From NCBI RefSeq assembly GCF_035920345.1, contig NZ_CP109149.1, forward strand, positions 6,386,001 through 6,450,000: a stretch of DNA of 64,000 nt, in the 5' to 3' direction. Positions 7,426 to 16,827 of this stretch are shown piece after piece. Positions within the stretch are counted from its first letter, which is position 1; each line of letters begins with the position of its first letter. The position numbers and the translations under genes are program-made. The DNA comes from Nocardia vinacea (GTDB lineage: Bacteria; Actinomycetota; Actinomycetes; Mycobacteriales; Mycobacteriaceae). The notes beneath the pieces are model-generated. The model was not told the origin of the DNA. It did no database searches and saw only the letters and a program-made list of their open reading frames with translations.

Positions 7426-9071
7426 ATCCGGAAGACGCCGAAGCCATCGGCGCCCTTGACTGGGGCACTGTGAATGGCCGACAACGCCATTCCCAATACC
7501 GTGCGGGTATCACGGGGGTCGATCACACCGTCGTCGTACAGCCGCCCCGACATGAACATCGGCAGTGATTCGGCCTCGATCTGCGCCTCCACCATCGCGC
7601 GCATCCCGGCATCGGCCTCCTCGTCGAACGGTATGCCCTTGGACTCGGCGGCCGCGCGGCCCACGATCGAGATCACACCGGCCAGCTGTGCGCCGCCCAT
7701 GACCGCGGATTTCGCACTGGGCCAAGCGAAAACGAACCGCGGATCGTAGGCGCGACCGCACATGCCGTAATGGCCCGCACCATAGGACGCGCCCATCAGC
7801 AGCGAAATATGCGGCACCTTCGAATTCGAGACCGCGTTGATCATCATCGCGCCGTGTTTGATGATGCCCTTCTGTTCGAACTCCTTGCCGACCATGTAGC
7901 CGGTGGTGTTGTGCAGGAACAGCAGTGGCGTATTCGACTGGTTGGCCAGCTGGATGAACTGGGTCGCCTTCTGTGACTCCTCCGAGAACAGCACGCCGCG
8001 CGCATTGGCGAGAATGCCGACCGGATAGCCGTGCAGTTCCGCCCATCCGGTGACCAGGCTGCTGCCGTAGAGGGGTTTGAATTCGTCGAAATCGGAGCCG
8101 TCGACGACGCGGGCGATCACCTCGCGCGGATCGAACGGAATCTTCAGATCGGACGGGACGATACCGAGCAGATCCTCCTGGTCGTACCGCGGCTCGATCA
8201 CCTCGGCGCGCGGTGACGGGCCCTGCTTCTTCCAGTTCAGGCGCTTGATAATGGAGCGGCCGATGCGGATCGCGTCCTGCTCGTCGACCGCCAGATAATC
8301 CGCCAGACCCGAGACGCGCGCGTGCATATCCGCGCCGCCGAGCGATTCGTCATCGGATTCCTCGCCGGTGGCCATCTTGACCAGCGGTGGTCCGCCGAGG
8401 AATACCTTGGAGCGCTCCTTGATCATCACCGTGTAGTCGGACATGCCCGGGATGTAGGCACCGCCTGCGGTGGAATTACCGAAAACCAAAGCGATGGTGG
8501 GGATTCCGGCCGCCGATGCCCTGGTGAGATCACGGAACATCCGCCCGCCGGGTACGAAGACTTCCTTCTGCGTCGGCAGATCCGCGCCGCCGGATTCGAC
8601 GAGTCCGATCACCGGTAGTCGGTTCTGCATGACGATGTCGTTCATGCGCAGGTTCTTGCGCAACGTCCACGGATTCGAGGTGCCGCCGCGTACCGTGGGA
8701 TCCGGCGCGACGATCATGCATTCCACACCCTCGACAATGCCGATACCGCACACCACGCTCGCCCCGACGTGGAAGTCGCTGCCCCACGCGGCAAGTGGGC
8801 ACAGTTCGAGGAATGGCGAATCCTCGTCGATGAGCAGTTCGATGCGCTCGCGCGCGGTCAACTTGCCGCGCTTGCGATGCCGGGCCAGCTTATCCGGGCC
8901 ACCGCCCGCGATGGCCTTGGCGAATTCGGCCTCCACCTCGGCGAGTTTGCTGGTCATGGCCTCGGCCGCGGCCGTGTACTCCGGCGATGCGGTATCGAGT
9001 GTGGTGCGTAGTGTCGGCCCACCCGTCGCCCGACCGCCACCCCTCATCGAATCGCTGCGCGATGCTGTCAT
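7422..9071 (-). CDS. Acyl-CoA carboxylase beta subunit (carboxyltransferase, AccD2/AtuC-like)
   Basis: The 549-residue carboxyltransferase has the two crotonase-like halves of the family. Examples are RKRGKLTARERIELL near residue 70, SGGADLPTQ near residue 150, and the second oxyanion region GASYGAGHYGMCGRAYDP near residue 435. With the alpha subunit it should transfer CO2 to a methylcrotonyl- or geranyl-type CoA. ATG 9071 overlaps the upstream stop as TGATG, so translation is coupled and this start is favoured over a longer open frame. The first 18 residues are the repeat-derived leader shared with carboxylase alpha and AckA; homologues normally start near LRTTLDTASPEY. Confidence 0.9.
   Translation of the reverse strand: MTASRSDSMRGGGRATGGPTLRTTLDTASPEYTAAAEAMTSKLAEVEAEFAKAIAGGGPDKLARHRKRGKLTARERIELLIDEDSPFLELCPLAAWGSDFHVGASVVCGIGIVEGVECMIVAPDPTVRGGTSNPWTLRKNLRMNDIVMQNRLPVIGLVESGGADLPTQKEVFVPGGRMFRDLTRASAAGIPTIALVFGNSTAGGAYIPGMSDYTVMIKERSKVFLGGPPLVKMATGEESDDESLGGADMHARVSGLADYLAVDEQDAIRIGRSIIKRLNWKKQGPSPRAEVIEPRYDQEDLLGIVPSDLKIPFDPREVIARVVDGSDFDEFKPLYGSSLVTGWAELHGYPVGILANARGVLFSEESQKATQFIQLANQSNTPLLFLHNTTGYMVGKEFEQKGIIKHGAMMINAVSNSKVPHISLLMGASYGAGHYGMCGRAYDPRFVFAWPSAKSAVMGGAQLAGVISIVGRAAAESKGIPFDEEADAGMRAMVEAQIEAESLPMFMSGRLYDDGVIDPRDTRTVLGMALSAIHSAPVKGADGFGVFRM
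9018..9071 (-). repeat. Start-codon-proximal repeat, copy 2 (carboxylase beta)
   Basis: The first 54 bp of the beta gene encode [17 protein letters not shown]. This matches the copy at 7413 with only a few substitutions, in the same reading frame and in the same position directly after ATG. Confidence 0.85.
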
Positions 9072-10216
9072 CACTGGTACCCCAATCGTTTCGCCGCCAG
9101 TCCGGTCAGGATTTCCGTGGTGCCACCGCCGATGCCGAGAATGCGGATATCGCGGTACTGCCGCTCGACCTCGGATTCGCGCATATAGCCGAGGCCGCCG
9201 AACAGTTGCACGGCCTGATTGGCCACCCATTCGCCCGCCTCCACAGCGGTGTTCTTCGCGAAGCAGACCTCGGCGATCAAATCGGTTTCGCCATCGGCGC
9301 TGCGCTGCACCACATCTCGGGTATAGACGCGGGCCACGTCGATGCGGCGCGCCATTTCGGTCACCGTGTTCTGCACGGCCTGCCTGCTGATCAGCGGGCG
9401 ACCGAAGGTCTCTCGGTTGCGCACCCAGTCCAAGGTCAGGTCGAGGCAACGCTGGGCCTGTGAATATGCCTGCACCGCGAGCCCGACCCGCTCGCTGACG
9501 AATGCACCGGCGATCTGATAGAAGCCGGAATTCTCCGGTCCGACCAGATTCTCCACCGGCACCCGAACATCCACATAGGACAGTTCGGCGGTATCGGAGG
9601 CCAGCCATCCCATCTTGTCGAGCTTGCGGCTGACCGTGAAGCCCGGAGTGCCCTTCTCCACCACCAGCAGCGAAATACCGCCGGAGCCGGGGCCGCCCGT
9701 GCGCACGGCGGTCACCACGAAATCGGCGCGCACACCCGAGGTGATATAGGTCTTCGCGCCATTGACGATGTAATGGTCGCCGTCGCGGCGCGCGGTGGTG
9801 GTGAGGTGGCCGACATCGGAGCCGCCACCAGGTTCGGTGATGGCGAGCGAGCCGATCTTCTCCCCGGCCAGTGTCGGCCGTGCGAAGCGCTCGATCAGAT
9901 CTTCGTTGCCCGAGGCGATAATGTGCGGCACCGCGATACCGCAGGTGAACAGCGAGGCGAACAGGCCACCCGAGCAACCGGCCTGATGCATTTCCTCGCA
10001 GACGATCATGGCGTCGATACCGTCACCACCGGAACCGCCTGCGAATTCCGGGAATTGGATGCCGAGCAGTCCGAGCGCTCCGGCCTTCTTGTGCAGTTCG
10101 CGCGGGATCTCGCCGTCGCGCTCCCAGGCGTCCAGGTACGGAAGAACCTCACGCTCGGCGAAACCCCTTACGGTGGCGCGCAATTCGCGCCGTTCCGGCG
10201 TATTCCACGGACTCAT
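9071..10216 (-). CDS. Acyl-CoA dehydrogenase, FadE13/AtuD-like (citronellyl-CoA dehydrogenase type)
   Basis: A 381-residue acyl-CoA dehydrogenase with the LAITEPGGGSDVGHL motif near residue 127 and the NRETFGRPL segment near residue 265. The usual C-terminal catalytic Glu of the YEGT motif is replaced (GIGGGTTEI). A Glu in SERVGLA near residue 242 lies where isovaleryl- and long-chain enzymes carry their base, so catalysis is probably of that type. It overlaps the AtuA-like gene by 4 bp (ATGA). Position corresponds to M. tuberculosis fadE13. It probably performs the first oxidation of a branched or terpenoid acyl-CoA. Confidence 0.85.
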   Translation of the reverse strand: MSPWNTPERRELRATVRGFAEREVLPYLDAWERDGEIPRELHKKAGALGLLGIQFPEFAGGSGGDGIDAMIVCEEMHQAGCSGGLFASLFTCGIAVPHIIASGNEDLIERFARPTLAGEKIGSLAITEPGGGSDVGHLTTTARRDGDHYIVNGAKTYITSGVRADFVVTAVRTGGPGSGGISLLVVEKGTPGFTVSRKLDKMGWLASDTAELSYVDVRVPVENLVGPENSGFYQIAGAFVSERVGLAVQAYSQAQRCLDLTLDWVRNRETFGRPLISRQAVQNTVTEMARRIDVARVYTRDVVQRSADGETDLIAEVCFAKNTAVEAGEWVANQAVQLFGGLGYMRESEVERQYRDIRILGIGGGTTEILTGLAAKRLGYQ

Positions 10217-11925
10217 AGCAACTCCAATGGGATATCAACATGACGCGAGCGCAGCCATTCGCCGAGCCCCTTGGCCTGCGGATCGAAGCGGGCCTGGTAG
10301 GCCACACCCTGTCCGAGCAGACCCTCGATAATGAAGTTCACGGCACGCAGATTCGGCAGCACGTGCCGGGTGACGGTCAGCGGCGCGGCTTCGGGCAACA
10401 GTTCCTTGATCCGCTCCACCGTCAGCGTATGCGCAAGCCACCGCCACTGCTCATCGGTGCGCACCCACACGCCGATATTGGCATTGCCGCCCTTATCGCC
10501 GCTGCGGGCCAGCGCGATCGCGCCCAGTGGTGCCCGGCGAGTTCCGCTGGCGGGCAATGGCTCCGGCAGTTCCGGCTCGGCCACGTCCGCCAATTCCAGC
10601 GTGTCCGATGCGGGTGCGATATCGACGCGAGTGCCCTGCGGGAGCACGGCCGCGTGCGGCACCTCGGCGGCATCGACGAATCCCGGTGTGTACACGCCGT
10701 ACGGCGAACCATTGCCGGGCAGGCTGGTGAAGTTGGTACCCGGATAACTGGCCAATGCCAGCTCGACCGCGACATTGGAGAAGGAGCGGCCGACCTTGTT
10801 CGGATCCGGATCACGAACCACGCAGCGCAGCAAAGCGCTTGCCTGCTCCTCGGTTTCGGCGTCCGGCCGGTCGAGACGCGCCAAGGTCCAGGTCAACTCG
10901 GCGGGCCGCACGGGCAGCCAGGACTCCAGCTGTCGTTGCGCCAGTCCGGCTTTCGCCTCGATATCGAGTCCGGTGAGCACGAACTCCATCTCGTTGCGGA
11001 AACCGCCGAGAGTATTGAGCGAAACCTTGAGCTGCGGCGGCGGCGCTTCGCCGGTCACCCCGCTGATCAGTACCCGATCCGGACCTTCTTGATTCAGCTC
11101 GATCGTGTCCAGCCGCGTGGTGACATCCGGCCCCGCATAACGCGCACCCTGGATCTCGTACATCAGCTGTGCCGCAACAGTATCCACCGTAACCGCACCA
11201 CCCGTGCCCTGATGCTTCGTGATGACGCTGCTGCCATCCCTGCGCACTTCGGCGATCGGGAAACCGGGCCGTCCGAGATCGGCCAACTCGGTGAAGAATG
11301 CGAAGTTACCGCCGGTGGCCTGCGTACTGCACTCGATGACATGTCCGGCCACCACCGCACCGGCAAGCTGGTCGTAATCGGTTCGCCCCCAACCGAAATG
11401 AGCGGCGGCCGGGCCGACGATCACGGAGGCGTCGGTGACCCGACCGGTAACCACGATATCGGCGCCCGCATTCAAACATTCGACGATGCCCCAGGCACCG
11501 AGATAGGCATTCGCGGTCAGCGGTGACCCGAGGCCGAGTTCGCCCGCACGACTGAGCAGGTCGTCACCCTCGACGTGCGCGACCTTGGCATCGAGTCCGA
11601 GATCCGCCGCAACCTTGCGCAGCTTCTGCGCCAACCCGGCCGGGTTGAGTCCGCCAGCATTGGTGACGATCTGAACATTGCGTTCCAGTGCCAGCCCGAG
11701 GCAGTCCTCGATCTGCCGGACGAAGGTCTTGGCATAGCCGAGACTGGGATCCTTCATCCGGTCGCGGCCGAGGATCAGCATGGTCAACTCGGCGAGATAG
11801 TCCCCGGTGAGCACATCGAGCTGCCCGCCCTCGAGCATCTCCCGCATGGCGCTGAGCCGATCACCGTAGAACCCGGAACAGTTGCCGATTCGGATCAGCT
11901 CCGGATCGGCGGCCAGCATACTCAT
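10213..11925 (-). CDS. AtuA-like acyclic terpene utilisation protein (DUF1446 family)
   Basis: The 570-residue product begins with IRIGNCSGFYGDRLSAM and contains LTGDYLAELTMLIL and IVTNAGGLNPAGLA. These are characteristic of the AtuA/DUF1446 family encoded beside geranyl-CoA carboxylases; the M. tuberculosis counterpart is Rv0976c. A second, C-terminal domain begins near residue 450. The biochemical role of AtuA is not established, and a hydratase or carboxylase-accessory role has been proposed for such operons. It is the first gene of the leftward operon, starts at ATG 11925 and has a palindromic operator about 105 bp upstream. Confidence 0.82.
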   Translation of the reverse strand: MSMLAADPELIRIGNCSGFYGDRLSAMREMLEGGQLDVLTGDYLAELTMLILGRDRMKDPSLGYAKTFVRQIEDCLGLALERNVQIVTNAGGLNPAGLAQKLRKVAADLGLDAKVAHVEGDDLLSRAGELGLGSPLTANAYLGAWGIVECLNAGADIVVTGRVTDASVIVGPAAAHFGWGRTDYDQLAGAVVAGHVIECSTQATGGNFAFFTELADLGRPGFPIAEVRRDGSSVITKHQGTGGAVTVDTVAAQLMYEIQGARYAGPDVTTRLDTIELNQEGPDRVLISGVTGEAPPPQLKVSLNTLGGFRNEMEFVLTGLDIEAKAGLAQRQLESWLPVRPAELTWTLARLDRPDAETEEQASALLRCVVRDPDPNKVGRSFSNVAVELALASYPGTNFTSLPGNGSPYGVYTPGFVDAAEVPHAAVLPQGTRVDIAPASDTLELADVAEPELPEPLPASGTRRAPLGAIALARSGDKGGNANIGVWVRTDEQWRWLAHTLTVERIKELLPEAAPLTVTRHVLPNLRAVNFIIEGLLGQGVAYQARFDPQAKGLGEWLRSRHVDIPLELL

Positions 11926-12031
11926 CAGCTGGAAGGCCCTCCTGTGCGGCGAACCGTCCCGGCGCGCCGCGTTGCGCCGCCGGTGGAGTCCGCGTTCCGG
12001 AGTCCAGCATCACACCCGGTCCAGAAAAAAG

Positions 12032-12047
12032 CAAGCATGCGTGCTTG
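12032..12047. promoter_or_regulatory. Palindromic TetR-type operator
   Basis: CAAGCATGCGTGCTTG is an inverted repeat of CAAGCA around TGCG. It lies between the divergent AtuA-like gene (start 11925) and the small membrane protein (start 12083). Its A/T-flanked, 16-bp form is typical of fatty-acid TetR operators. The TetR at 2574-3191 is the natural candidate ligand; binding is inferred. Confidence 0.55.
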
Positions 12048-12082
12048 TTAATCGAGCAGGGCACGCGAGGCAGAATGACCAG

Positions 12083-12226
12083 ATGTCGTCCGTCATCCTG
12101 TTCGCGCTGGCCGGATTCCTGCTGGGCGGGGCCTACTCCACCTGGAAGACCGCCCGCCCACTCGCCATCGCCCTCATGGTGCTCGCCGCCTTAGCGGCTG
12201 CAGGCGCGGTCGCCTGGTTGATGTAG
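12083..12226 (+). CDS. Very small two-helix membrane protein
   Basis: A 47-residue protein that is almost entirely hydrophobic. It has one helix from residue 3 to 16 (VILFALAGFLLGGA), a short YSTWKTAR loop, and a second helix to the end (IALMVLAALAAAGAVAWLM). It is oriented divergently from the AtuA-like operon and shares its regulatory region. Small proteins of this form are common in Nocardia and Rhodococcus and have no known role. The only ribosome-binding candidate is a weak GAGGC about 15 bp upstream. Confidence 0.6.
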   Translation: MSSVILFALAGFLLGGAYSTWKTARPLAIALMVLAALAAAGAVAWLM

Positions 12227-12658
12227 GCACTCACAGCCCCACTCGACCACCACGGAGCGAGTCTTACGCGGCCCGTCTCGCGTCCGAGCCGTCGAAGCGC
12301 ATGCGCCGCACGCGTCGTAGGACTCGGCCATCCGGCGCATGTGCATCGGTGGCCGAACGATCCACCATCAGTGACCCCAACGGAGCGAGTCTTACGAGCG
12401 ACCGTTCGCGGCCCGTCTCGCGTCCCAGTCGTCGAAGCGCATCCGCTGCACGCGCGGGACTCCACCGCCCGGCATGAGGGCATCAGGTGCTGAACGATCC
12501 GCCGTCAGTGACCCCAACGGAGCGAGTCTTACGAGCGACCGTTCGCGGCCCGTCTCGCGTCCGAGTCGTCGAAGCGCATGCGACGAAGTCGCGAGTCTCG
12601 ACGGCTCGGACGCGAGACACAGGGGGCCGCGAACACGCCGCGCCGAAGGCGCGGCAAA
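12227..12658. repeat. Gene-free stretch with three direct repeats and a long hairpin
   Basis: No gene is supported here. A module of about 50-63 bp containing CGGAGCGAGTCTTACG, CGGCCCGTCTCGCGTCC and CGTCGAAGCGCAT occurs three times, starting at 12253, 12381 and 12518. The last two copies also share a preceding CAGTGACCCCAA. The third copy pairs with a complementary arm: 12542-12571 is complementary to 12599-12633 except for one mismatch and a 5-nt bulge, with a further GCGAC-GAA-GTCGC hairpin inside. This could terminate transcription from either flank, but the triplication is unexplained. Confidence 0.75.
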
Positions 12659-13582
12659 TTAGACAGAGCTCAGGCGGAAGATCCGCAGATCCTCCGGCAC
12701 GCCACTCAGTGGTGCGGCGAAGAAACTGCGCTTATACGGCTTGACCGAGAACCCGAGTTCCTCGAGCGTCTCCGGCGCGACGGACTGCAATGTCGCGTGC
12801 GAAAGCATGGTGTTGCCGTTGCCGCCGGCCTCCATCACGCGAGCGGCAATCGTCACATCCACGCCGAGCCAGTCGCCGCCGATCTCGCGCGGCGAGCCGG
12901 TGTGCAGACCGATCCGCATCTGCGGGCGATAACCGCGCACGCTGACGTCGGCCAGATTCCGTTTTGCCTGCACAGCGGCACGCACGGCACGATCAGCCGA
13001 GGTGAACACAGCCATCACGCCGTCACCCATGCGCTTGACCACCTGGCCGCCGCGATCGGCGATCGGCGGCTCGATGGCCTTGGCTACCCCGCGCAACAAT
13101 TCGAGGGTCGCCTCATCGCCTGCAGAGAGCGACCAACTGGAGAACGCCACCAGATCGGTGAACATCACAGTTATTTCTTCGCTACCTCGACCGCGGCCGA
13201 CATGCTCCAGCATGGCCTGCCAGACCTGCAGTGCGCCGAACCCGATTTCCCGGGCCGCGCTCGGCGTATCGCCGACCAACTTATCTGCCGCGCGCGCCAC
13301 CGCGCGGGCGCCACCTGGACCCGAAACCGATAGCGGGTCACCGAAAGACGGGTCACCCGGCAGCTGTTCACGCGCCTTGCGCAGCACACCGATGATGTCC
13401 GGCCGCTGGTTCGCAGCGTTCATCAAGGCGGAGAACTGCCCGCGTCGCATTCCCGAGCCGGGACGACGAGCAGATCGGTCCTCATCGGCGGGCACCAACG
13501 GTATGGTCACCTCGGACGGAACGCCCCCGTTGTCTTCCGGTTCCGGCCCCGGCTCAGCACCGCCGGAAGGTGTTTCGGTCAC
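12659..13582 (-). CDS. Class III adenylate/guanylate cyclase
   Basis: The C-terminal half is a class III nucleotidyl cyclase domain. It has the metal-binding FTDLVAFSSWS segment, the second metal Asp in KRMGDGVMAVF, and the RIGLHTG and DWLGVDVTIAARV segments. The N-terminal half of about 130 residues is a soluble region of unknown type rich in Gly and Ala. I chose GTG 13582 (307 residues) over an upstream ATG at 13636 that adds only a low-complexity leader. The protein is expected to be cytosolic and to make cAMP as a probable homodimer. It lacks membrane helices, so its input signal is unknown. Confidence 0.82.
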   Translation of the reverse strand: MTETPSGGAEPGPEPEDNGGVPSEVTIPLVPADEDRSARRPGSGMRRGQFSALMNAANQRPDIIGVLRKAREQLPGDPSFGDPLSVSGPGGARAVARAADKLVGDTPSAAREIGFGALQVWQAMLEHVGRGRGSEEITVMFTDLVAFSSWSLSAGDEATLELLRGVAKAIEPPIADRGGQVVKRMGDGVMAVFTSADRAVRAAVQAKRNLADVSVRGYRPQMRIGLHTGSPREIGGDWLGVDVTIAARVMEAGGNGNTMLSHATLQSVAPETLEELGFSVKPYKRSFFAAPLSGVPEDLRIFRLSSV

Positions 13583-13636
13583 GCCCCGAGCGTATCTCAG
13601 CCGACCAACCGTCGGCGGGTTACTTATTGTCGCCAC

Positions 13637-13951
13637 CTGTGCCCCCTCGATCAGACTGAGCGGGCACTACGCCGGGTCCGCCAATGGGTAACTCACTGGT
13701 TGCCGACTCCGAGAGTAGCCAGCATCGATTCTGGATGGAAGCGATGCCCGGCTTAGTTTCCGGGAAGTTCACATACTGCCTGGATTGCCCGAATACATAC
13801 ACCGGCCCGGTGTGGAAGGGGATTCGCACACCGGGCCGATGTTCGCATCGTCCGCCGGGCAGTGGCGGACAGTGCGCGGGGTGCTCGGACCTCCCGACAA
13901 GGTCGGCACCCGTCACCCGAGCGGCGAGGGAGGGCAACTCGGGTAGTTCAA
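13637..13951. other. Gene-free intergenic stretch
   Basis: This stretch of about 315 bp lies between the ABC permease stop and the cyclase start, both leftward. It holds one strong hairpin (13803-13838) and otherwise nothing that I can assign. The cyclase promoter should lie in its left part. Confidence 0.6.
13803..13838 (-). terminator. 12-bp perfect hairpin after the ABC exporter operon
   Basis: CGGCCCGGTGTG pairs perfectly with CACACCGGGCCG over a 12-nt loop, about 115 bp downstream of the permease stop. It is the likely end of the two-gene exporter transcript. Confidence 0.55.
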
Positions 13952-14710
13952 TCATGCATCGCGTTGGTTGACCATAACCAGTGCGCCGCCGAAGACAATT
14001 GCGACGAAAGCCGCGAAGTAGAGCAGGCCGCCCCACGGTCCCCAGTGCCAGTTCGCCGTCGATTCCGAGGCGCTGTAGAAGTGGCTCGCATTCGCGAAGG
14101 GCAGGAACGGCTGCACATTGCGCCCGAAGCTGCCGAACGCGCCGAGCAGCGGCTCGATCAGCAGTGGCCAGAGCACGATCAGCGAAATCGCCGCGGCCGA
14201 CTGCCGGACCAGCACACCGATACCGACCGCGAGAATGACGCTGAGCAGGGCATAGACCGGAATGCCGTAGATCTCGCGCCAGGCATCGCCACCGGAGAGC
14301 TTCAGGTTGTTGCTCGCATCGCCGCCGATCGCCTTGGCGATCGCGAAGGCGGCGAAGGCCAGCACGATGGTGAGTACCGCCCCGTACACGCCGACCAGAC
14401 CCGCCTTGGTGGCGATCACCTTGGCGCGATGCGGTGTCGCCTGGTAGGTGGTCCGGATGATGCCGAAGCGGTATTCGCTGGTCACGGTCAAGGTGGCCAT
14501 GATCATCAGGACCATCACGCCGAATCCGCTGATCCCGCCGACCGCGGTGGCGACGGTCAGGTCGAGCGCATTCTCCTTGCCCGACGACGAGCGGGCCACC
14601 GCCGCGAACAGCGCGGCCAGGCCGAGGGCGAGCACCACCACGATCGCCGAGCACCACCACGGCGACCTGGTCGAGGTGAGCTTGATACGTTCCGCTGCCA
14701 GCACGCCCAT
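13952..14710 (-). CDS. ABC-2 type transporter permease
   Basis: The 252-residue protein has about six hydrophobic membrane segments, beginning WWCSAIVVVLALGLAALFAAV near residue 18. It has the layout of an ABC-2 or bacitracin-exporter-like permease. It shares the stop/start region with the ATPase upstream (both boundaries at 14710), so the two form one translationally coupled exporter. The substrate is not identifiable. Similar pairs in actinobacteria export lipids or small toxic compounds. Confidence 0.82.
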   Translation of the reverse strand: MGVLAAERIKLTSTRSPWWCSAIVVVLALGLAALFAAVARSSSGKENALDLTVATAVGGISGFGVMVLMIMATLTVTSEYRFGIIRTTYQATPHRAKVIATKAGLVGVYGAVLTIVLAFAAFAIAKAIGGDASNNLKLSGGDAWREIYGIPVYALLSVILAVGIGVLVRQSAAAISLIVLWPLLIEPLLGAFGSFGRNVQPFLPFANASHFYSASESTANWHWGPWGGLLYFAAFVAIVFGGALVMVNQRDA

Positions 14711-15726
14711 CAGAGCGCACCTCCCATCGCTGTGTAGGACCCGGCGTCCGCGGGGCCCTGCGTGGTTACGCGAGCTGCCGCCTCCGGGCCTGACGCTCCC
14801 GCCGGGTCGAAGCCTTCGCCGTGGTACTGCACCGCGCCGCCGGTCATCCGCATGAATGCCTCCTCCAGCGAGGCCCGCTGCGGCGCCAATTCGTACAGGG
14901 TGATGTCGTTCGAACCGGCCAGCTTGCCGACCGCGTCGCTGGTCACCCCGGCCACGACCAATGCGGCGCCGTCCTGGCCCGTGCCGTCCTCGCGGACGGT
15001 CATGCCATTGGAGGTGAGCAGGCTGCGCAACTGCTCCAGCTGCGGACTGCGCACGCGCACCGACTGTTCCGAGGCGCGCTCGATGAATTCCTTGGTGGTC
15101 GAATCGGAAATCAGCTGACCGCGTCCGATCACGACCAAATGCTCTGCGGTCTGGGCCATTTCGGAGAGCAGATGGCTGGAGACCAGCACGGTCCGCCCCT
15201 CGGCCGCGAGCCGCTGCATGAACCGGCGGATCCAGAGGATGCCCTCGGGGTCCAGGCCGTTCACGGGCTCGTCGAACAGCAGTACCGGCGGATCGCCGAG
15301 CAGCGCCCCGGCCAGGCCGAGCCGCTGCGACATGCCGAGGGAGAAGCCACCGGCATTCTTACTCGCCACCTCGGACAGGCCGACCAGCCGCAGCACCTCG
15401 TCCACGCGGGACATGGCGATTTCGTTGGATGCGGCCATCCACTGCAGATGCGCGCGGGCCGAACGGTTCGGATGCACCCACTTGGCATCCAGCAGCGCAC
15501 CGACGGCGCGCAGCGGATGGTCCAGTTCGTGGTACGGCTTGCCCTGGATCAATGCGGTGCCCGCGGTGGGCTTGTCCAGGCCGAGGATCATCCGCATGGT
15601 GGTGGATTTACCGGCGCCGTTCGGCCCAAGAAAGCCCGTCACCTGTCCGGGTCGAACGGTGAAGGAGAGATCTTGAACCGCGACAGTCTGCCCGTAATGC
15701 TTGGTCAGGCCCCTCAGCTCGATCAT
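14710..15726 (-). CDS. ABC transporter ATP-binding protein with repeat-encoded tail
   Basis: A 338-residue ATPase with Walker A GPNGAGKSTT at about residue 35, signature SLGMSQRLGLAGAL near 130, Walker B LLFDEPVNGLDPEG near 155 and the H-loop SSHLLSEM. The domain order matches BcrA/CcmA-like exporters. The last 30 residues, after MRMTGGAVQYHGEG, are not typical of the family. They are encoded by a palindromic element (14738-14808) that also occurs in two other genes of this window. The gene starts at ATG 15726, downstream of a 16-bp palindrome at 15785. Confidence 0.87.
   Translation of the reverse strand: MIELRGLTKHYGQTVAVQDLSFTVRPGQVTGFLGPNGAGKSTTMRMILGLDKPTAGTALIQGKPYHELDHPLRAVGALLDAKWVHPNRSARAHLQWMAASNEIAMSRVDEVLRLVGLSEVASKNAGGFSLGMSQRLGLAGALLGDPPVLLFDEPVNGLDPEGILWIRRFMQRLAAEGRTVLVSSHLLSEMAQTAEHLVVIGRGQLISDSTTKEFIERASEQSVRVRSPQLEQLRSLLTSNGMTVREDGTGQDGAALVVAGVTSDAVGKLAGSNDITLYELAPQRASLEEAFMRMTGGAVQYHGEGFDPAGASGPEAAARVTTQGPADAGSYTAMGGAL
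14738..14808. repeat. Palindromic interspersed element, copy 2 (in ABC ATPase 3' end)
   Basis: Ends GACCCGGCG / CGCCGGGTC form a perfect 9-bp inverted repeat. The core reads GGGCCCTGCGTGGTTACGCG and then GCCGCCTCCGGGCCTGACGC, closely matching the copy at 37336. In the host gene it is read from the opposite strand to the copy in the ferredoxin reductase, and it adds an in-frame tail containing SGPEAAARVTTQGPADAG. Confidence 0.8.
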
Positions 15727-15784
15727 GGTGACCAGCTTTCCTCATCGCGCGGCCACACGCGTCATTAAATGGTGCCGAGTTCAA

Positions 15785-15800
15785 TCATCCTCGAGGATGA
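15785..15800. promoter_or_regulatory. 16-bp perfect palindrome upstream of ABC exporter
   Basis: TCATCCTCGAGGATGA is a perfect palindrome 59 bp upstream of the ABC ATPase start and about 50 bp after the thiG stop. It could be an operator for the exporter; a role as a thiG terminator is less likely because it has no loop or T tract. Confidence 0.4.
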
Positions 15801-15848
15801 CGAAGGCCCCCGGGCCGCATCAGGGAATCACCCTGAACGCTTTCTCCG

Positions 15849-16823
<975 letters not shown>

Positions 16824-16827
<4 letters not shown>

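Noticed and set aside
7422..9977. Long leftward frame reading upstream of the carboxylase beta start
   Set aside because: The upstream part is antisense-frame shadow of the dehydrogenase gene, Arg-rich, and the coupled ATG at 9071 explains the real start.
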